Assembly: GCA_911728435.2 (NCBI GenBank)
Contig: OU452205.1
Span: forward strand, 13,026,260 to 13,090,259
Length of the DNA: 64,000 bases
Reading direction: 5' to 3'
DNA from: Apoderus coryli
Lineage: Eukaryota; Arthropoda; Insecta; Coleoptera; Attelabidae
Position 1 is the stretch's first letter. Each line of letters opens with the position of its first letter. Below the pieces are notes generated by a model. The model worked only from the letters and a program-made list of their open reading frames with translations. It was not told the origin of the DNA and ran no database searches. This document shows positions 1 to 10,634 of the stretch, piece by piece. The position numbers and the translations under genes were made by a program.

Positions 1-171
1 TTAGTTGAATATCTTTGTTTGTTTATTTATATTTATTTGCGATGAGCAAAAGAGAAATAACATTGCATTATGGCAGTGTGTAGTCTATGTTGCCTTTGAA
101 TTAAAAGGTCGAGGCGTAGCACAGCACATAGGAAGCAAGGCATGTACGAATTAAAGAAGTTTCATTCATGT

Positions 172-244
172 GCCACGATAGTTTAATTGGTTAAAACACC
201 TGACCGGCAATTGGGAGATGTTGGTTCAAATCCAGCTTGTGTCA
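172..244 (+). tRNA. tRNA-like sequence, unit 1 (probably pseudo/SINE-type)
   Basis: A 73-nt cloverleaf can be drawn. The acceptor is GCCACGA with TTGTGTC (6 of 7 pairs, one C-T mismatch). The D-stem is GTTT/AAAC with a GG-containing loop. The anticodon stem is CCTGA/TTGGG (with wobbles), the variable loop has 4 nt, and the T-arm is GTTGG-TTCAAAT-CCAGC. Box A (TAGTTTAATTGG) and box B (GGTTCAAATCC) are both present. The anticodon loop CCGGCAA would read GGC (Ala) but has C instead of the near-universal T at position 33, and no terminator T-run follows immediately. It is therefore more likely a tRNA-derived promoter in a repeat than a working tRNA gene. Confidence 0.5.
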
Positions 245-492
245 CGGGATTTTTTTGATTCGTACAAGTTAGTTTATTTCATTTTTCTTTGTATATCGGT
301 GATATACTATACTCTGTCAACTTAGTTGAATATCTTTGTTTGTTTATTTATATTTATTTGCGATGAGCAAAAGAGAAATAACATTGCATTATGGCAGTGT
401 GTAGTCTATGTTGCCTTTGAATTAAAAGGTCGAGGCGTAGCACAGCACATAGGAAGCAAGGCATGTACGAATTAAAGAAGTTTCATTCATGT

Positions 493-565
493 GCCACGAT
501 AGTTTAATTGGTTAAAACACCTGACCGGCAATTGGGAGATGTTGGTTCAAATCCAACTTGTGTCA
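493..565 (+). tRNA. tRNA-like sequence, unit 2
   Basis: Same fold as the unit-1 copy, but the T-stem is fully Watson-Crick (GTTGG/CCAAC). This compensating or back change in one of three near-identical units hints that the arm pairing may matter. The C33 anomaly and the C-T acceptor mismatch remain. Confidence 0.5.
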
Positions 566-813
566 CGGGATTTTTTTGATTCGTACAAGTTAGTTTATTT
601 CATTTTTCTTTGTATATCGGTGATATACTATACTCTGTCAACTTAGTTGAATATCTTTGTTTGTTTATTTATATTTATTTGCGATGAGCAAAAGAGAAAT
701 AACATTGCATTATGGCAGTGTGTAGTCTATGTTGCCTTTGAATTAAAAGGTCGAGGCGTAGCACAGCACATAGGAAGCAAGGCATGTACGAATTAAAGAA
801 GTTTCATTCATGT

Positions 814-886
814 GCCACGATAGTTTAATTGGTTAAAACACCTGACCGGCAATTGGGAGATGTTGGTTCAAATCCAGCTTGTGTCA
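814..886 (+). tRNA. tRNA-like sequence, unit 3
   Basis: Third tandem copy, identical to unit 1 over the tRNA-like region, followed by the unit tail that runs into the TA repeat. Confidence 0.48.
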
Positions 887-931
887 CGGGATTTTTTTGA
901 TTCGTACAAGTTAGTTTATTTCATTTTTCTT

Positions 932-933
<2 letters not shown>

Positions 934-988
<55 letters not shown>
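934..988. repeat. (TA)n microsatellite
   Basis: About 55 bp of pure TA dinucleotide where the third 321-bp unit breaks off; the unit's TATATCGG sequence seems to have seeded the expansion. Confidence 0.97.
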
Positions 989-990
<2 letters not shown>

Positions 991-993
<3 letters not shown>

Positions 994-1718
994 GACCTTT
1001 GTTGTTGTTTCGCTAGTGTTCTAAGCAAATCACTTTAATCATTGTACATTTTTCCGTATATTATAAGTCAGTTGTGTACCTTGTTATAATACCAATTCCA
1101 AGCAAATTACTATTTATTACTGTATATAAGTATTACCTAATTGATAAGTTTTTATTAGTAAAAAAATATATTTCTCTTTCTTATGTTATAATTTTGCTAA
1201 ATTTTTAGTATTCATGGCTAAATCGTATCGAAAATAAAATATCAAATTTAGTCTGCAATGTGTAGGTACAGAGTGGGCACTATACTACGGGGCAGTATCT
1301 CTTCTCAGAAACTACTGACTTTAGAAAAAAAAACTTAATACAAAAGTTTATTGGTTTTAAAGAAATTTTAAAATTATTATTAATAATACCGAAAAGTGCT
1401 GCACAGACTCCAGAATTTGAAATAAGACACCCTATATATTTTTACATTCCTTGGAATAATTAAAGGTAAGTTTCATAACTCGAATTTTGTGTAATTTACA
1501 CAGAAATTATGATTATGAATTTTTTTTCAACAAATTTAATTATGATCTCAACAAAAAATGCATTGTGCGGCCGCTAGTAAAGATTATATTATAAAATTTC
1601 ACCAATAACTTAAAAAATATACCTTCTCACCATCTGTGGCAGCTAGATGTTGTAAATACATACAGGGTGTCGCAAGTTTTTCAAAATGAAACACCCTGTA
1701 TTTGTTACTTCTGATATA
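991..1718. other. AT-rich spacer with one TACAGGGTGT hairpin
   Basis: No coding sequence is seen. At 1661-1700 a 40-bp hairpin has perfect 10-bp ends, TACAGGGTGT and ACACCCTGTA. The same end motif recurs elsewhere in the window (for example 12.03, 40.06 and 48.61 kb), so it is probably a MITE or a transposon end. Confidence 0.6.
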
Positions 1719-1725
1719 TCCCTGT
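1719..1725. repeat. Target-site duplication, P-like copy A
   Basis: TCCCTGT immediately outside the left CACAG end, repeated at 2707-2713 outside the right CTGTG end. Confidence 0.8.
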
Positions 1726-2706
1726 CACAGCATTAATAAGTACAGCATTCCGTCTCCACGTTCGCACTTTGAAAAAAAGTGTGACGTAAGATGCCGCCAT
1801 TTTGGGTTACAAAACAGGTCCTGACTAAGAATAATTATAGTTTTTGGTTTCTAACCACAGTACTGTATTTTTATTTTTGTAAAAATATTTAAGTACATAA
1901 TAATATCGCTGTCCATTTCAGAAATATTTGTGGTGTGTCATAGTGATTGAAAACAACCTTGAGTGGTGTTATCAGTTAAATGTTGATGATTGGGTGATTT
2001 TTAATAACAATAATAATAACTATTGGAAAAAGTTGTTATTGTCAAAAGAGAATTAAGATTGTCAGATTTTGATTAGTTTTCAATTTCTATATTATATTGG
2101 TCAGTTAAAATCGTTTCAGTTTTGTATTTAGTTTGTCATTTTTCTTTATTAATAAATCGCGTTTATTTCAATTTTCGTGGTTTATTATGAATATCGTTGT
2201 AGTGAGTTAAACGGGTAGTTTAATTCACAAATTACAACAACAGCAACTTTAAAGGCAAATTTTGGCAAAGACTTCTTGAAACTTTATAATGATATTGTCA
2301 ATAAAATAACAACTAGCCACGCGACAACTTGTGTTTATATTTCACTTGTATTTAGTTTAAAAACATATTAGATACTGTCATTTCGTAATACACACACATG
2401 TCCTCCGTGATTATTCATTGTATGAATCCCAAGACACGTTAATAAAAATAAAATCCTTTTAATTCTCACGAACACTATACCAAAAACACAAAACACAGAT
2501 TTAGATTTAAACACAATATTTATTTATCTCGTACACGCCGACAATGAACTATATATTGAACACAGTATTGAACTGTATCTATCTACGTCAATGCGATTAT
2601 TTTGACGTTGTAACCCATAATGGCGGCATGCGCGACGATATGCGCAGGACGGCTTGCAAACGTGAAATGGTGAAAGACAGAATACTGTATTATTTATTAT
2701 ACTGTG
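1726..2706 (-). mobile_element. Non-autonomous P-like (THAP) DNA transposon, copy A
   Basis: A 981-bp element bounded by inverted termini CACAGCATTAATAAGTACAG and, on the other side, the related CACAGTATAATAAATAATAC, flanked by a 7-bp direct repeat TCCCTGT (1719-1725 and 2707-2713). It is the reverse-complement relative of copy B at 23879-25354 over its whole length. Compared with B it lacks two internal blocks, matching B positions about 24200-24351 and 24706-25058. The first removes most of the THAP exon, so the reading frame starting with MNNHGGHVCV soon ends. Subterminal inverted motifs (GCCGCCATT-TGGGTTACAA) occur near both ends. CA...TG ends, 7-8 bp duplications and a THAP exon point to the P superfamily; that placement is inference. 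Confidence 0.85.
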
Positions 2707-2713
2707 TCCCTGT

Positions 2714-3581
2714 ATTACTAACACTCAAATAATTTTAAAATTTCTTTAATACCAATAAAGTGCCCACATTCTAATATTTTATGCGTATGAACCAAAGTCT
2801 TCTAGATTTATTTTACAAACTCCTTTGGAAGATCTCTAGAAGACATTTGTTTACCACGGAATATTTCCTGAATTTCATGTGATTACAGATATGAATTGTA
2901 AATATCCTCACAAATTATCGACGGATTTATTATTATATTATTCTCAATCCGATATTTAATTTGGACACCATTCCAATCATAAAATATTATTATATATTAG
3001 CAAAACAAATAGTCCAATTTGTACATAGTGGATTTTAGAATATAAATATTCTCTGTAAAAGATGGAGCAGAAAATCCTCGGTAACTGAAATTATGCTGTC
3101 TCAATGTGAATTATCTAGTAGTGTAAATAAAATAAATGCCTATATCTGAGTGTTAAAATATGTAATATTCAAATAAATTTCTATTTGTTTTTTTTATTGT
3201 TTTATTCAACAAATGTAGTAATCTGACACTCTTAACAGAAGCTACATGGAGTATTCAACTAGAATACTTTTAGTAGCAACTATTAAGAGCTTTGGAAAAT
3301 GTTAAATCTATTAAATTAAATTCAAATTAAAAAATAATTTTATTTCGTATGTTAAAGCTGAGAGTTTTCACTCACTTAACTTAATGTGTATTCCATCTAG
3401 AGAATAAGTTGACAATTAATTGAGAAAGTTTACTTAGGTAGTCGTCTGCCATTCCGCTAAACTCATTTAATTATTTAAAATTGTCCATTATTAATTAGTA
3501 ATCACTTTTTAATTATTATTGTAGTGTTATTATTATTATTTAAAATATTCAACATTGACATGTGAGCCTGTCACATAAGTT

Positions 3582-3582
<1 letters not shown>
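2714..3582. other. AT-rich intergenic spacer
   Basis: No open reading frame with recognisable similarity on either strand. This stretch lies between P-like copy A and a LINE tail. If rod continues to the left of 10635, it could be intron, but nothing here resembles the missing rod C-terminus. Confidence 0.5.
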
Positions 3583-3614
<32 letters not shown>

Positions 3615-6270
3615 TGGACTTTATTGCATTATATCAAAAAACACAATTGGCGAAGTTGAGACTAGGTCTCCTAGCTTAACCTGACTATTCTACAACATTT
3701 ATCTTAAGTAGCAAATGTGAAAAAAAAAACAAAATTAAATAAATACAATTCCAACCTATAACACTGCAGTAATTACATAATATATAGAAATACAACATAA
3801 TATAACACACAAATCAAGTACCAAGTTAATCACACAAATTCCAATAGTTTCACTTTCAAAAACTTACTGAACATACATGGGCGTAACAATTTAGACTCCT
3901 CAGGAATTCTATTATACATGCAGGAAACCGTGTATGAGAATGACCGTTCAAACATTACACTTCTGTGTTGTGGCATGGTTATTACTAACTTATGCCTTAG
4001 ATCTAGGTGGTGCTGATCATGACGAAATTTAATTTTTTGATATAGATATTTGGGCAATTTCAAGACTATGACCTTGTTAAATAAGACATACATTTGATAT
4101 ATTCTGCGTTCCTTCATCGTAAACCATCCAATTTCACGCAACTTCGCAGATACTCCTCTTTCAAACTTGCGAATTCCGCCTATTAACCGCACACAACAGT
4201 TTTGAATTTGCTGTATACGTTTTTCATCAGTACTTAGTAAACAAGGTGTATAAACGGCACTACAATAATTAAAATGTGACAAAACTAAAGAATCACACAG
4301 CATTTTCCTCACCTCCTCACTAAGCACATCGCGTTGACTATAAATTAATCTCAAACTCATAAAGGCCTTTTGCACACAGCTACTGACATGTCTCGTAAAT
4401 CGTAGTTCAGTGTCTAACACCAATCCAAGACTTTTTGCATATCTAACAAAAGAAATCCGGCCACCTGCCATACTTGGTGTTAACTGATTTTCGATAATCG
4501 TGCGCAAATGCGGTTTACAAAATAGCATAGCCTTAGATTTTTCCGGATTTATTGTCAGACAGTGACCCACCGATACTTCCTTCAAACTTTTTAGGTCATC
4601 ATTAAGTTGTTTGTTTGAATTTTCCATATTATTGATATCAAAAGTCATATACAATTGTGTATCATCAGCATAATAATGAGGGGAACTATACATCAACGAC
4701 TTAGATAATTGCGACGTGTATAAAGTGAAGAATATAGGGCCAAGTATAGAGCCTTGTGGAACACCTCCGTCAACCGATACGCGACTCGAGAAAACACCAT
4801 TTAAGGAAACCCTTTGTGTTCTTTATATAAGTAAGAAGAAATAAGACTACACGCTTCTGCTTGAAAACCCAAATACTGAAGTATTGCCATTAAAACATTA
4901 TGATTTAAGCGGTCAAAGGCTTTAGAATAATCAAGTAATATCAGAATCACACTTTTATCATTATCGAGAGCACTAAAGACGTCATCCGTAATTTTTAGCA
5001 TTGCAGTCGCACAACTGTGTCCGGCTCTAAAACCTGACTGGACTGTTGGTAGCAGTTCACTAGCTTCTACATATTCTTTAATCTGGTTGCACAATATTTT
5101 TTCAATTAATTTAGATAGAACTGGTAATATACTAATTGGTCGTAAATCCTTAAAATCTGTAACCTGCTTTACCTTAGGAATTGACCTAATTTGAGATGCT
5201 TTCTAACAGTCTGGAAATATTGATGTTTCTATAATAAAATTCACTAAGTGTGTAAGTATAGGAATTATTGCCGGGCAACAATAACGCAACATAACAATGC
5301 CGATTCCATCATCCCCAGACGCGAGTGACTTTATCTCACGTAGAGCCTTCTCTATTTCTAACACTGTTGCTAATCGAAATGTAAACGCACCCGCCCTACT
5401 ATGTACATTTGATTTATAAAAATCTATAACATTTGGGTCTGGATCCAAATGCTCCAAATTTAAAAAATAATCATTGATTCTATCAACATCAGAGAATTGG
5501 GGGGGCACATTAATCTCATTTTTATTATAAACCCTTAAATCTCTCAATAATCTCCAATTATACCCTAAAACTATACTCCAAATAGTCCTTTTTACTTGTT
5601 TTTATCATTGCAGTCACCCTATTACGTACCTGTCGATAACGCTCCCAATTTTCTGGAGTTTTGTTTTTTTTATAATTACTGTGCGCCTTATTTCGTAATT
5701 TAACGACCTGTTTAACAAGCGGTGTTACCCAAGGTGCCCTACTCTTTGTAATTCTAGCATGACGTATTATAGGTGCATGTACATTAAATAGGTTCAATAT
5801 ATATGCATTAAATATTTCAATTTTTTTATTAATTGTATTTTCAAGAAATACATGTTCAAAAGGAATTGCATTTAAATCTGTATAGAATAATTGAAAATTA
5901 AAGTTTTTATAGTCTCGATAGTTTCGATAAATTGGTGTTGCTCTGTCAATCTTCAGATTTATAATCAGCTTTATAAGAAAATGATCAGATATATCTATTG
6001 TACTATCCACTGCGTGGTCCACTACTATATCTTCATTGGAACAGATCATGTAGTCCAACAAAGCCAGCCTTCCGTGTCCGAATCTAGTAGGCTCATCAAT
6101 TATTTGTTTCAGGTTAAAACCAATTAGAATTTCCTCCAATCTTTGAGTGTGTGGACAATGTACATTCAATAAATTAATGTTAAAATCACCCATACAAAAG
6201 AAGTTGTCACTGGAAAGTGCCATGCCACTCACATTAACCTCAAATTCCGTAAAAAAATTCTGATCTGATC
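3583..6270 (-). mobile_element. Jockey-like LINE, 5'-truncated and frame-broken
   Basis: On the minus strand ORF2 runs from 6232 to 3830 in pieces. An endonuclease C-terminal half (GDFNINLL, DYMICS and SDHFLI motifs, 6232-5558) is followed by reverse transcriptase pieces at 5547-5203, 5094-4801 and 4696-3830. Visible RT motifs are DYSKAFDRLNH, GVPQGSILGP (in the gap between ORFs), YADD and the thumb/C-terminal region. Frames break near 5550, 5200 and 4800, so it is a pseudogene. The 3' tail is an (ATT)n run, seen as (AAT)n at about 3583-3614 on the plus strand. The 5' end is near 6250-6270. It contains part of the endonuclease but no ORF1, as expected from 5' truncation. Confidence 0.9.
3830..6232 (-). 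pseudogene. LINE ORF2 (endonuclease C-terminus + reverse transcriptase), disrupted
   Basis: Four open segments in different frames together cover EN motif D-x-N, the fingers and palm of RT with the YADD catalytic box, and the downstream helical region (LRLIYSQRDVLSEE...NYCSAVYTPCLL). At least three frameshifts or stops separate them. The protein would make nicks and copy its own RNA by target-primed reverse transcription; this copy cannot do so. Confidence 0.88.
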
Positions 6271-7386
6271 TGAGTTTGTCAAAGGATAACGCCTATTATC
6301 ATGTACGTCAAAAAATACTCCCATTAATTACTGTCAAAAACTGTCAGTTCATAACAGTAATAATTATTAAAATAAAGTTCTTTTGGTTTAATATTGTAGT
6401 ATGAAGAGGCAGGCGAAAAACAGTTGTAAGCACCCTTCGCTGTATAGCTGCCCTCGCTCGCTTCCCTCACTCGTGCGTCTATACAGCGGCGGGCTGCAAC
6501 GAATGCTTTACCGCCCTTTATACTTAATATACTATAAATATCCCGCCTTTTTGCATACTATCGCAATGGTGATTCGATAGTGACAGCTCAACGTTTATAT
6601 CGAGCGGAATTTAATGTACGGAATGCTCTGTTCGAACCCAACAAACGATTAAAGAAGTAGGAGTTTCAGTGGTTCAAAATCCGTCCCAATCAGTTAACGG
6701 AAAACCAGGTAAAAAATAAATTATTGTGTTGGTACTGTTTATTATTTTCCACTGAGACTGAGAGACGCATTGAAAGGCATTCAATCATTGAATATAAAAT
6801 TCAACTTTTTTGGTAAACGGAATATCCAGACGGCGCCGGCTGTTAACTCGGGGTATAAACAAGAAATTGATAATTATAATGAAAAAATTAAGTATAAAAT
6901 GATGCAATCCGCCACTGGATCTAATTACATATTTTTGTAACTATCAGTTACATAAAAGAAAAATCGACATACTACTCTACTCTACTAATAGAATTAAACT
7001 TTAATATAATATCCTTTAAATATTCTCTATTAAAGGCCATAGATAAGGACATTTTTACTAGCATTAGAAACTTTGTTATGAAAATGCAAAGTTTTAGAAA
7101 GGCTTTTAATTTCATCACAATCACCAAAAAAATTTCTTAATTTATGTACCAACTCATTGAGACTAAAAACCATTACAGTTGGTCCAGTAACATCACCACC
7201 TAGAGCCACTGGCGTTTCCTGCCTACTGAATCAACCATTCCTCATAAATCGTAAATCGACGAAACGGCTGTCCGGTGGTGTGTGAGAGAAATGCGTAGGA
7301 TTTTCTGTTTTTTGACTTTAAAGTAATACAAACCAAGAATAATTTGAATCCTTTTTTTCACCCTTAGGGTCAAAAGAAACCATCTG
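6271..7386. other. Spacer with a CpG-rich hairpin
   Basis: No coding features. A conspicuous C/G-rich block at about 6425-6530 stands out from the AT-rich surroundings and contains the 10-bp inverted repeat CGCTGTATAG (6438-6447) / CTATACAGCG (6479-6488) around a CTCGCTCGCTTCCCTCACTC core. The remainder is AT-rich with a decayed repeat of unknown type. Confidence 0.5.
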
Positions 7387-7394
7387 GTTGTGGT

Positions 7395-8668
7395 TAGTGA
7401 TGCACGGTCCGAATATTACCATCAGAATTTCCAGTTATATTACGTAATATTACCTCTACCATCCGGTAACGTTACATTGTTACTGTAATATTTCCGAAAA
7501 AAATTCGTTAATTTTCGGGGTAATATTCCCGGTAATATTCGCTTCAATATTACGTTAAAGTTGGTACCTAACGGTCTTACTGCTTGTTTCAACATGCTGC
7601 AACACGTCTAATGATAGCTGTTGCTTAGTTCTTACGCCGTCGCTATAATATGTGAAGCTCGAACTAATCGGAAATTCTTACACAATAACCGTGCCGAAAT
7701 GAAAAATGTTGCATTAATGACCCCATCAACAGTTACAAATACTTTTAATGAAACTGAATCTGATTTATCCGAGGATTTGTCTGCGGATGAGGGTTTAGCA
7801 AATAATGACTAAATATTTATTTTTACCGACTGAAAACTATTTTTATATGTACCTATTCTTTGGCCTACCTAAAAACTGAAGTTTTAAGGATTTTTTTCAG
7901 TTTGTGATATGTTGTGATAAAAACACAAGTTACCTTTTTTAATTATTAATCAAGAGTTAATATTTATTTATAAATTTTGTTTTCATATAATCTTTATGTT
8001 TACTACTGCACATCAAAATAACATATTATGTCGTTATTTCTAATAAACATAACCTGCATACTTAACTTATTTTTTTTTTATTATAAAATTTGTATTAGGC
8101 ATAAAACTATATAGTTTCAGATTTCAGGTTATTTTGTGTTTTATTGACCTTTTAGAGCCATATAATTGAGGCAATTATTGTTTAATTTGTTAAAGCTTCT
8201 TTGCATATTGTAAAACCAGCTTTTTCTAAGTTGTTCAGCAATATTACCTAATATTACCTCAAATTACGTAATATTTCCAATGTTCTTACCAAAAAATAAA
8301 TTACGGGTAATTTTGCATCACTAATCAAAATAATATATTATGTTGTTATTTCTAATAAACATAACTGGCATACTTAACTTATTTTTTTTTTTATTATAAA
8401 ATTTGTATTAGGCATAAAACTATATAGTTTCAGATTTCAGTTTATTTTGTGTTTTATTGACCTTTTAGAGCCATATAATTGAGGCAATTATTGTTTAATT
8501 TGTTAAAGCTTCTTTGCATTAAATTATTTTATTATTATTATATTGTAAAACCAGCTTTTTCTAAGTTGTTCAGCAATATTACCTAATATTACCTAAAATT
8601 ACGTAATATTACGTAATATTTCCAATATTCTTACCAAAAAATAAATTACCGGTAATTTTGCATCACTA
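7395..8668. mobile_element. hAT element with TAGTGATGCA ends and duplicated 3' half
   Basis: Termini TAGTGATGCA and TGCATCACTA are flanked by a perfect 8-bp duplication GTTGTGGT (7387-7394 and 8669-8676), diagnostic of hAT. A second internal copy of the right end (TGCATCACTA ending at 8323) shows that the 3' portion is present twice: about 8012-8323 and 8324-8668, the second with a roughly 33-bp extra AT block. A short open frame at 7621-7812 with an acidic tail may be the remnant of a transposase C-terminus, but is too short to identify. Repeated GTAATATTAC-type motifs occur near both ends, a plausible transposase-binding array. Confidence 0.9.
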
Positions 8669-8676
8669 GTTGTGGT

Positions 8677-9220
8677 AATTGGATAATTTAAACATATCTA
8701 TCTTCTTATCCAGCTGCGTGCAGATATGCATCTGCGCAGTAGTTTCCTACTAAACCGCTTGATCGCGTTATATTGTATTGTTTTACTCAACATATGCATT
8801 GTTTGCATTAATTTATCAAGCATTATTTAGGAATTACTGTACTTACCATTGTTCCTTTTCTGAATTACCAGGTGAGCTACAACGCCGGTACGACTCTAGA
8901 AAATTTAGCATTAACAAATGGTTTGCACGAGAATTATCTGTGCGGCTTAGCAAACTTAAAACTGTTGTCTGTATATGTAGTATTACCATAAACACTTCGT
9001 AGTAATAGAAATTCACCTGAAAACATAAACAATTAATAGTTTATCCTATATTTTATAGATCTTTTGCAATTTTCCAAAAAACACAATAAATGTTACTCTG
9101 ACTGAAATATTAATAACATTGGTTTACGATCGGAAGATATTAATTCGTTCTTAATTCCGCAAAATAGGGGATAAGGGTAGAAACTAAAAATGCAGTATTT
9201 TTTTTTATCATAATAATCAC
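8677..9220. other. Spacer, nothing recognised
   Basis: A 74-codon open frame at 8778-9002 on the plus strand has no recognisable domain. No RNA gene or repeat boundary is evident. Confidence 0.4.
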
Positions 9221-9556
9221 TTGCAACCTCACTGTAACCAGAATGTGAGAGGCTTAAATACGAAGATTGATGACTTTTATAAACATGTCAGCTCATGCGA
9301 GTATCAAGTAATCGCCATATCTGACTTGGAAGGGGTCAATCTGTCCAGAGTTGGCGGCGTAATTCTCGCCGTACGACATTACATTCAATCACAGATGGTA
9401 CCTGTATATGTGTCTCCTGGGATTCCACCTTTAATCGACCTCGTTTGCTGCAAAATTAGGGTTAACAATTACTCATGCTATTTATATTGCGTGTACGTGC
9501 CGCCTGGCGCATCTATCGTATCTAAATACAAGGCTAATACTCAAAATATCGTATAA
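9221..9556 (+). pseudogene. LINE endonuclease N-terminal fragment
   Basis: The open frame contains QNVRGLNTKIDDFYKHV followed by EYQVIAI and GGVILAVR, the pattern of the first strands of AP-type endonucleases of non-LTR retrotransposons. The usual ITETWL motif is replaced by ISDLEGV, and the frame stops after about 110 residues. It is orphaned from any reverse transcriptase on this strand. Confidence 0.75.
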
Positions 9557-9589
9557 GTGTTATGTATTTTTGCAAAGCGCAAAGCATTT

Positions 9590-10263
9590 ATGTTTTTATT
9601 TATTTATTTACGGGCAAACGCCCATTTTATACAAAATTACAATATATATAAATAGTTCTACAATAAAACACTTCAAAAGAATTAGACAATCGAAAAATGT
9701 CAAATAAAAATCAATCACAAATAAAATGGATAATAATAATCAACACGATCAATACTTCACTATTATAAAGCAATATGGTACAACACAACGTATCAATTAT
9801 CAAAGAGGTGCCCTACTGAACCCAAAAAGGCATTTCTCGAGACAAAAAAATCCAGTGTCTCTTCACTGTCATTGGCGAGACGCATTGAGCGCGCCAAAAA
9901 TGAATTGCAACCATAATTTGTTCTGGAATGTATCTGGTGAAACATACTTCTCGTACGCGTTGCACGATATGGAACATGAATTCCAATCTTGCCCAAAAGA
10001 TCGGGACAATTCAACCTTCCATTTATAAGGTCATACAATAAAATCAAATCATGTGTCTGTCGTCGATCAGCCAGCGTGTCAATGCCAAGGTAGGACTCTA
10101 AGGCGGCATATAATTCAAAACGATTCTCAAAAATAAAGTCTATGTGCAGTTTGTAGGCTAGGTATCTAAGAAATTTGTGCTGTACCTGCTCAATTTTTAC
10201 TAGATGCACAGTATAATGTGGAGACCAGACAGCCGACGCATACTCAAGGCACGGTCTGACCAA
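9590..10263 (-). mobile_element. LINE 3' fragment (RT C-terminus plus tail)
   Basis: Minus-strand frame 10263-9793 begins RPCLEYASAVWSPHYTVH and contains VQHKFLRYLAYK, matching the C-terminal region of the LINE family at 14.3-16.2 kb (RPKLEYASVVWSPIYQVH...VQRKFLKHIYFK). The 3' end is a TAAA-type tail near 9596-9610. It is strongly 5' truncated. Confidence 0.85.
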
Positions 10264-10634
10264 ACTTGTGTAAATATAAAAAAATATACAGGATGTCCTA
10301 TTTCAAAAAACAACACGAATTTGTGTTATAAATAACGACACCTTATTTCAAAAATCCAACTGGATTCTAAGTAAAAATATGTATAAAATAAAGTGTTTAC
10401 TTTTCCTGTAAGCTAAAAGATAGCTGAGATACAGGAGGGGTGCAATATTTTCAATTTCGACCTGTATCTAGAAACAAAGCGGGCTACGATCATTTTGTTT
10501 GCAGTATTGTCAGTTTCACAAAAAAGTAGCCAACGTTAGCGAAAACCACAAATCTCTATATTTAAAAATAAGCGACATATCCCTTTACGACAGCTAAAAT
10601 GGGACACACAATAATTTATCTTGACCATACTTAC
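10264..10634. other. Decayed repeat downstream of rod exon 14
   Basis: It starts with an ACAGGATGTCCTATTTC block typical of the ACAGGGTGT-ended repeats seen elsewhere in the window. No coding sequence is seen. Confidence 0.4.

Larger units (their letters stand above)
1..936 (+). repeat. Tandem array of three 321-bp units
   Basis: Three head-to-tail copies begin at 1, 322 and 643 and are nearly identical (for example one G/A difference in the T-arm region of unit 2). The third copy decays into a TA microsatellite at about 934. Each unit carries a tRNA-like sequence bracketed by a short inverted repeat (TGTACGAATTAAA upstream, TTTGATTCGTACA downstream). The array continues past the left edge or starts there. 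Two further diverged units lie at 19.3-19.85 kb. The near-identity suggests recent amplification or concerted evolution. Whether this is a satellite, a SINE dimer or part of a larger element cannot be told here. Confidence 0.92.

Noticed and set aside
172..244. Functional tRNA-Ala(GGC) gene
   Set aside because: C33 instead of T, an acceptor mismatch and presence in a 321-bp tandem repeat argue for a tRNA-derived repeat.
1..990. CRISPR-like array
   Set aside because: The units are whole 321-bp tandem repeats without alternating unique spacers, in a eukaryotic context.
2544..2732. Overlapping open frames inside P-like copy A
   Set aside because: They lie in the terminal region of a non-autonomous transposon, are present antisense in copy B, and encode nothing recognisable.
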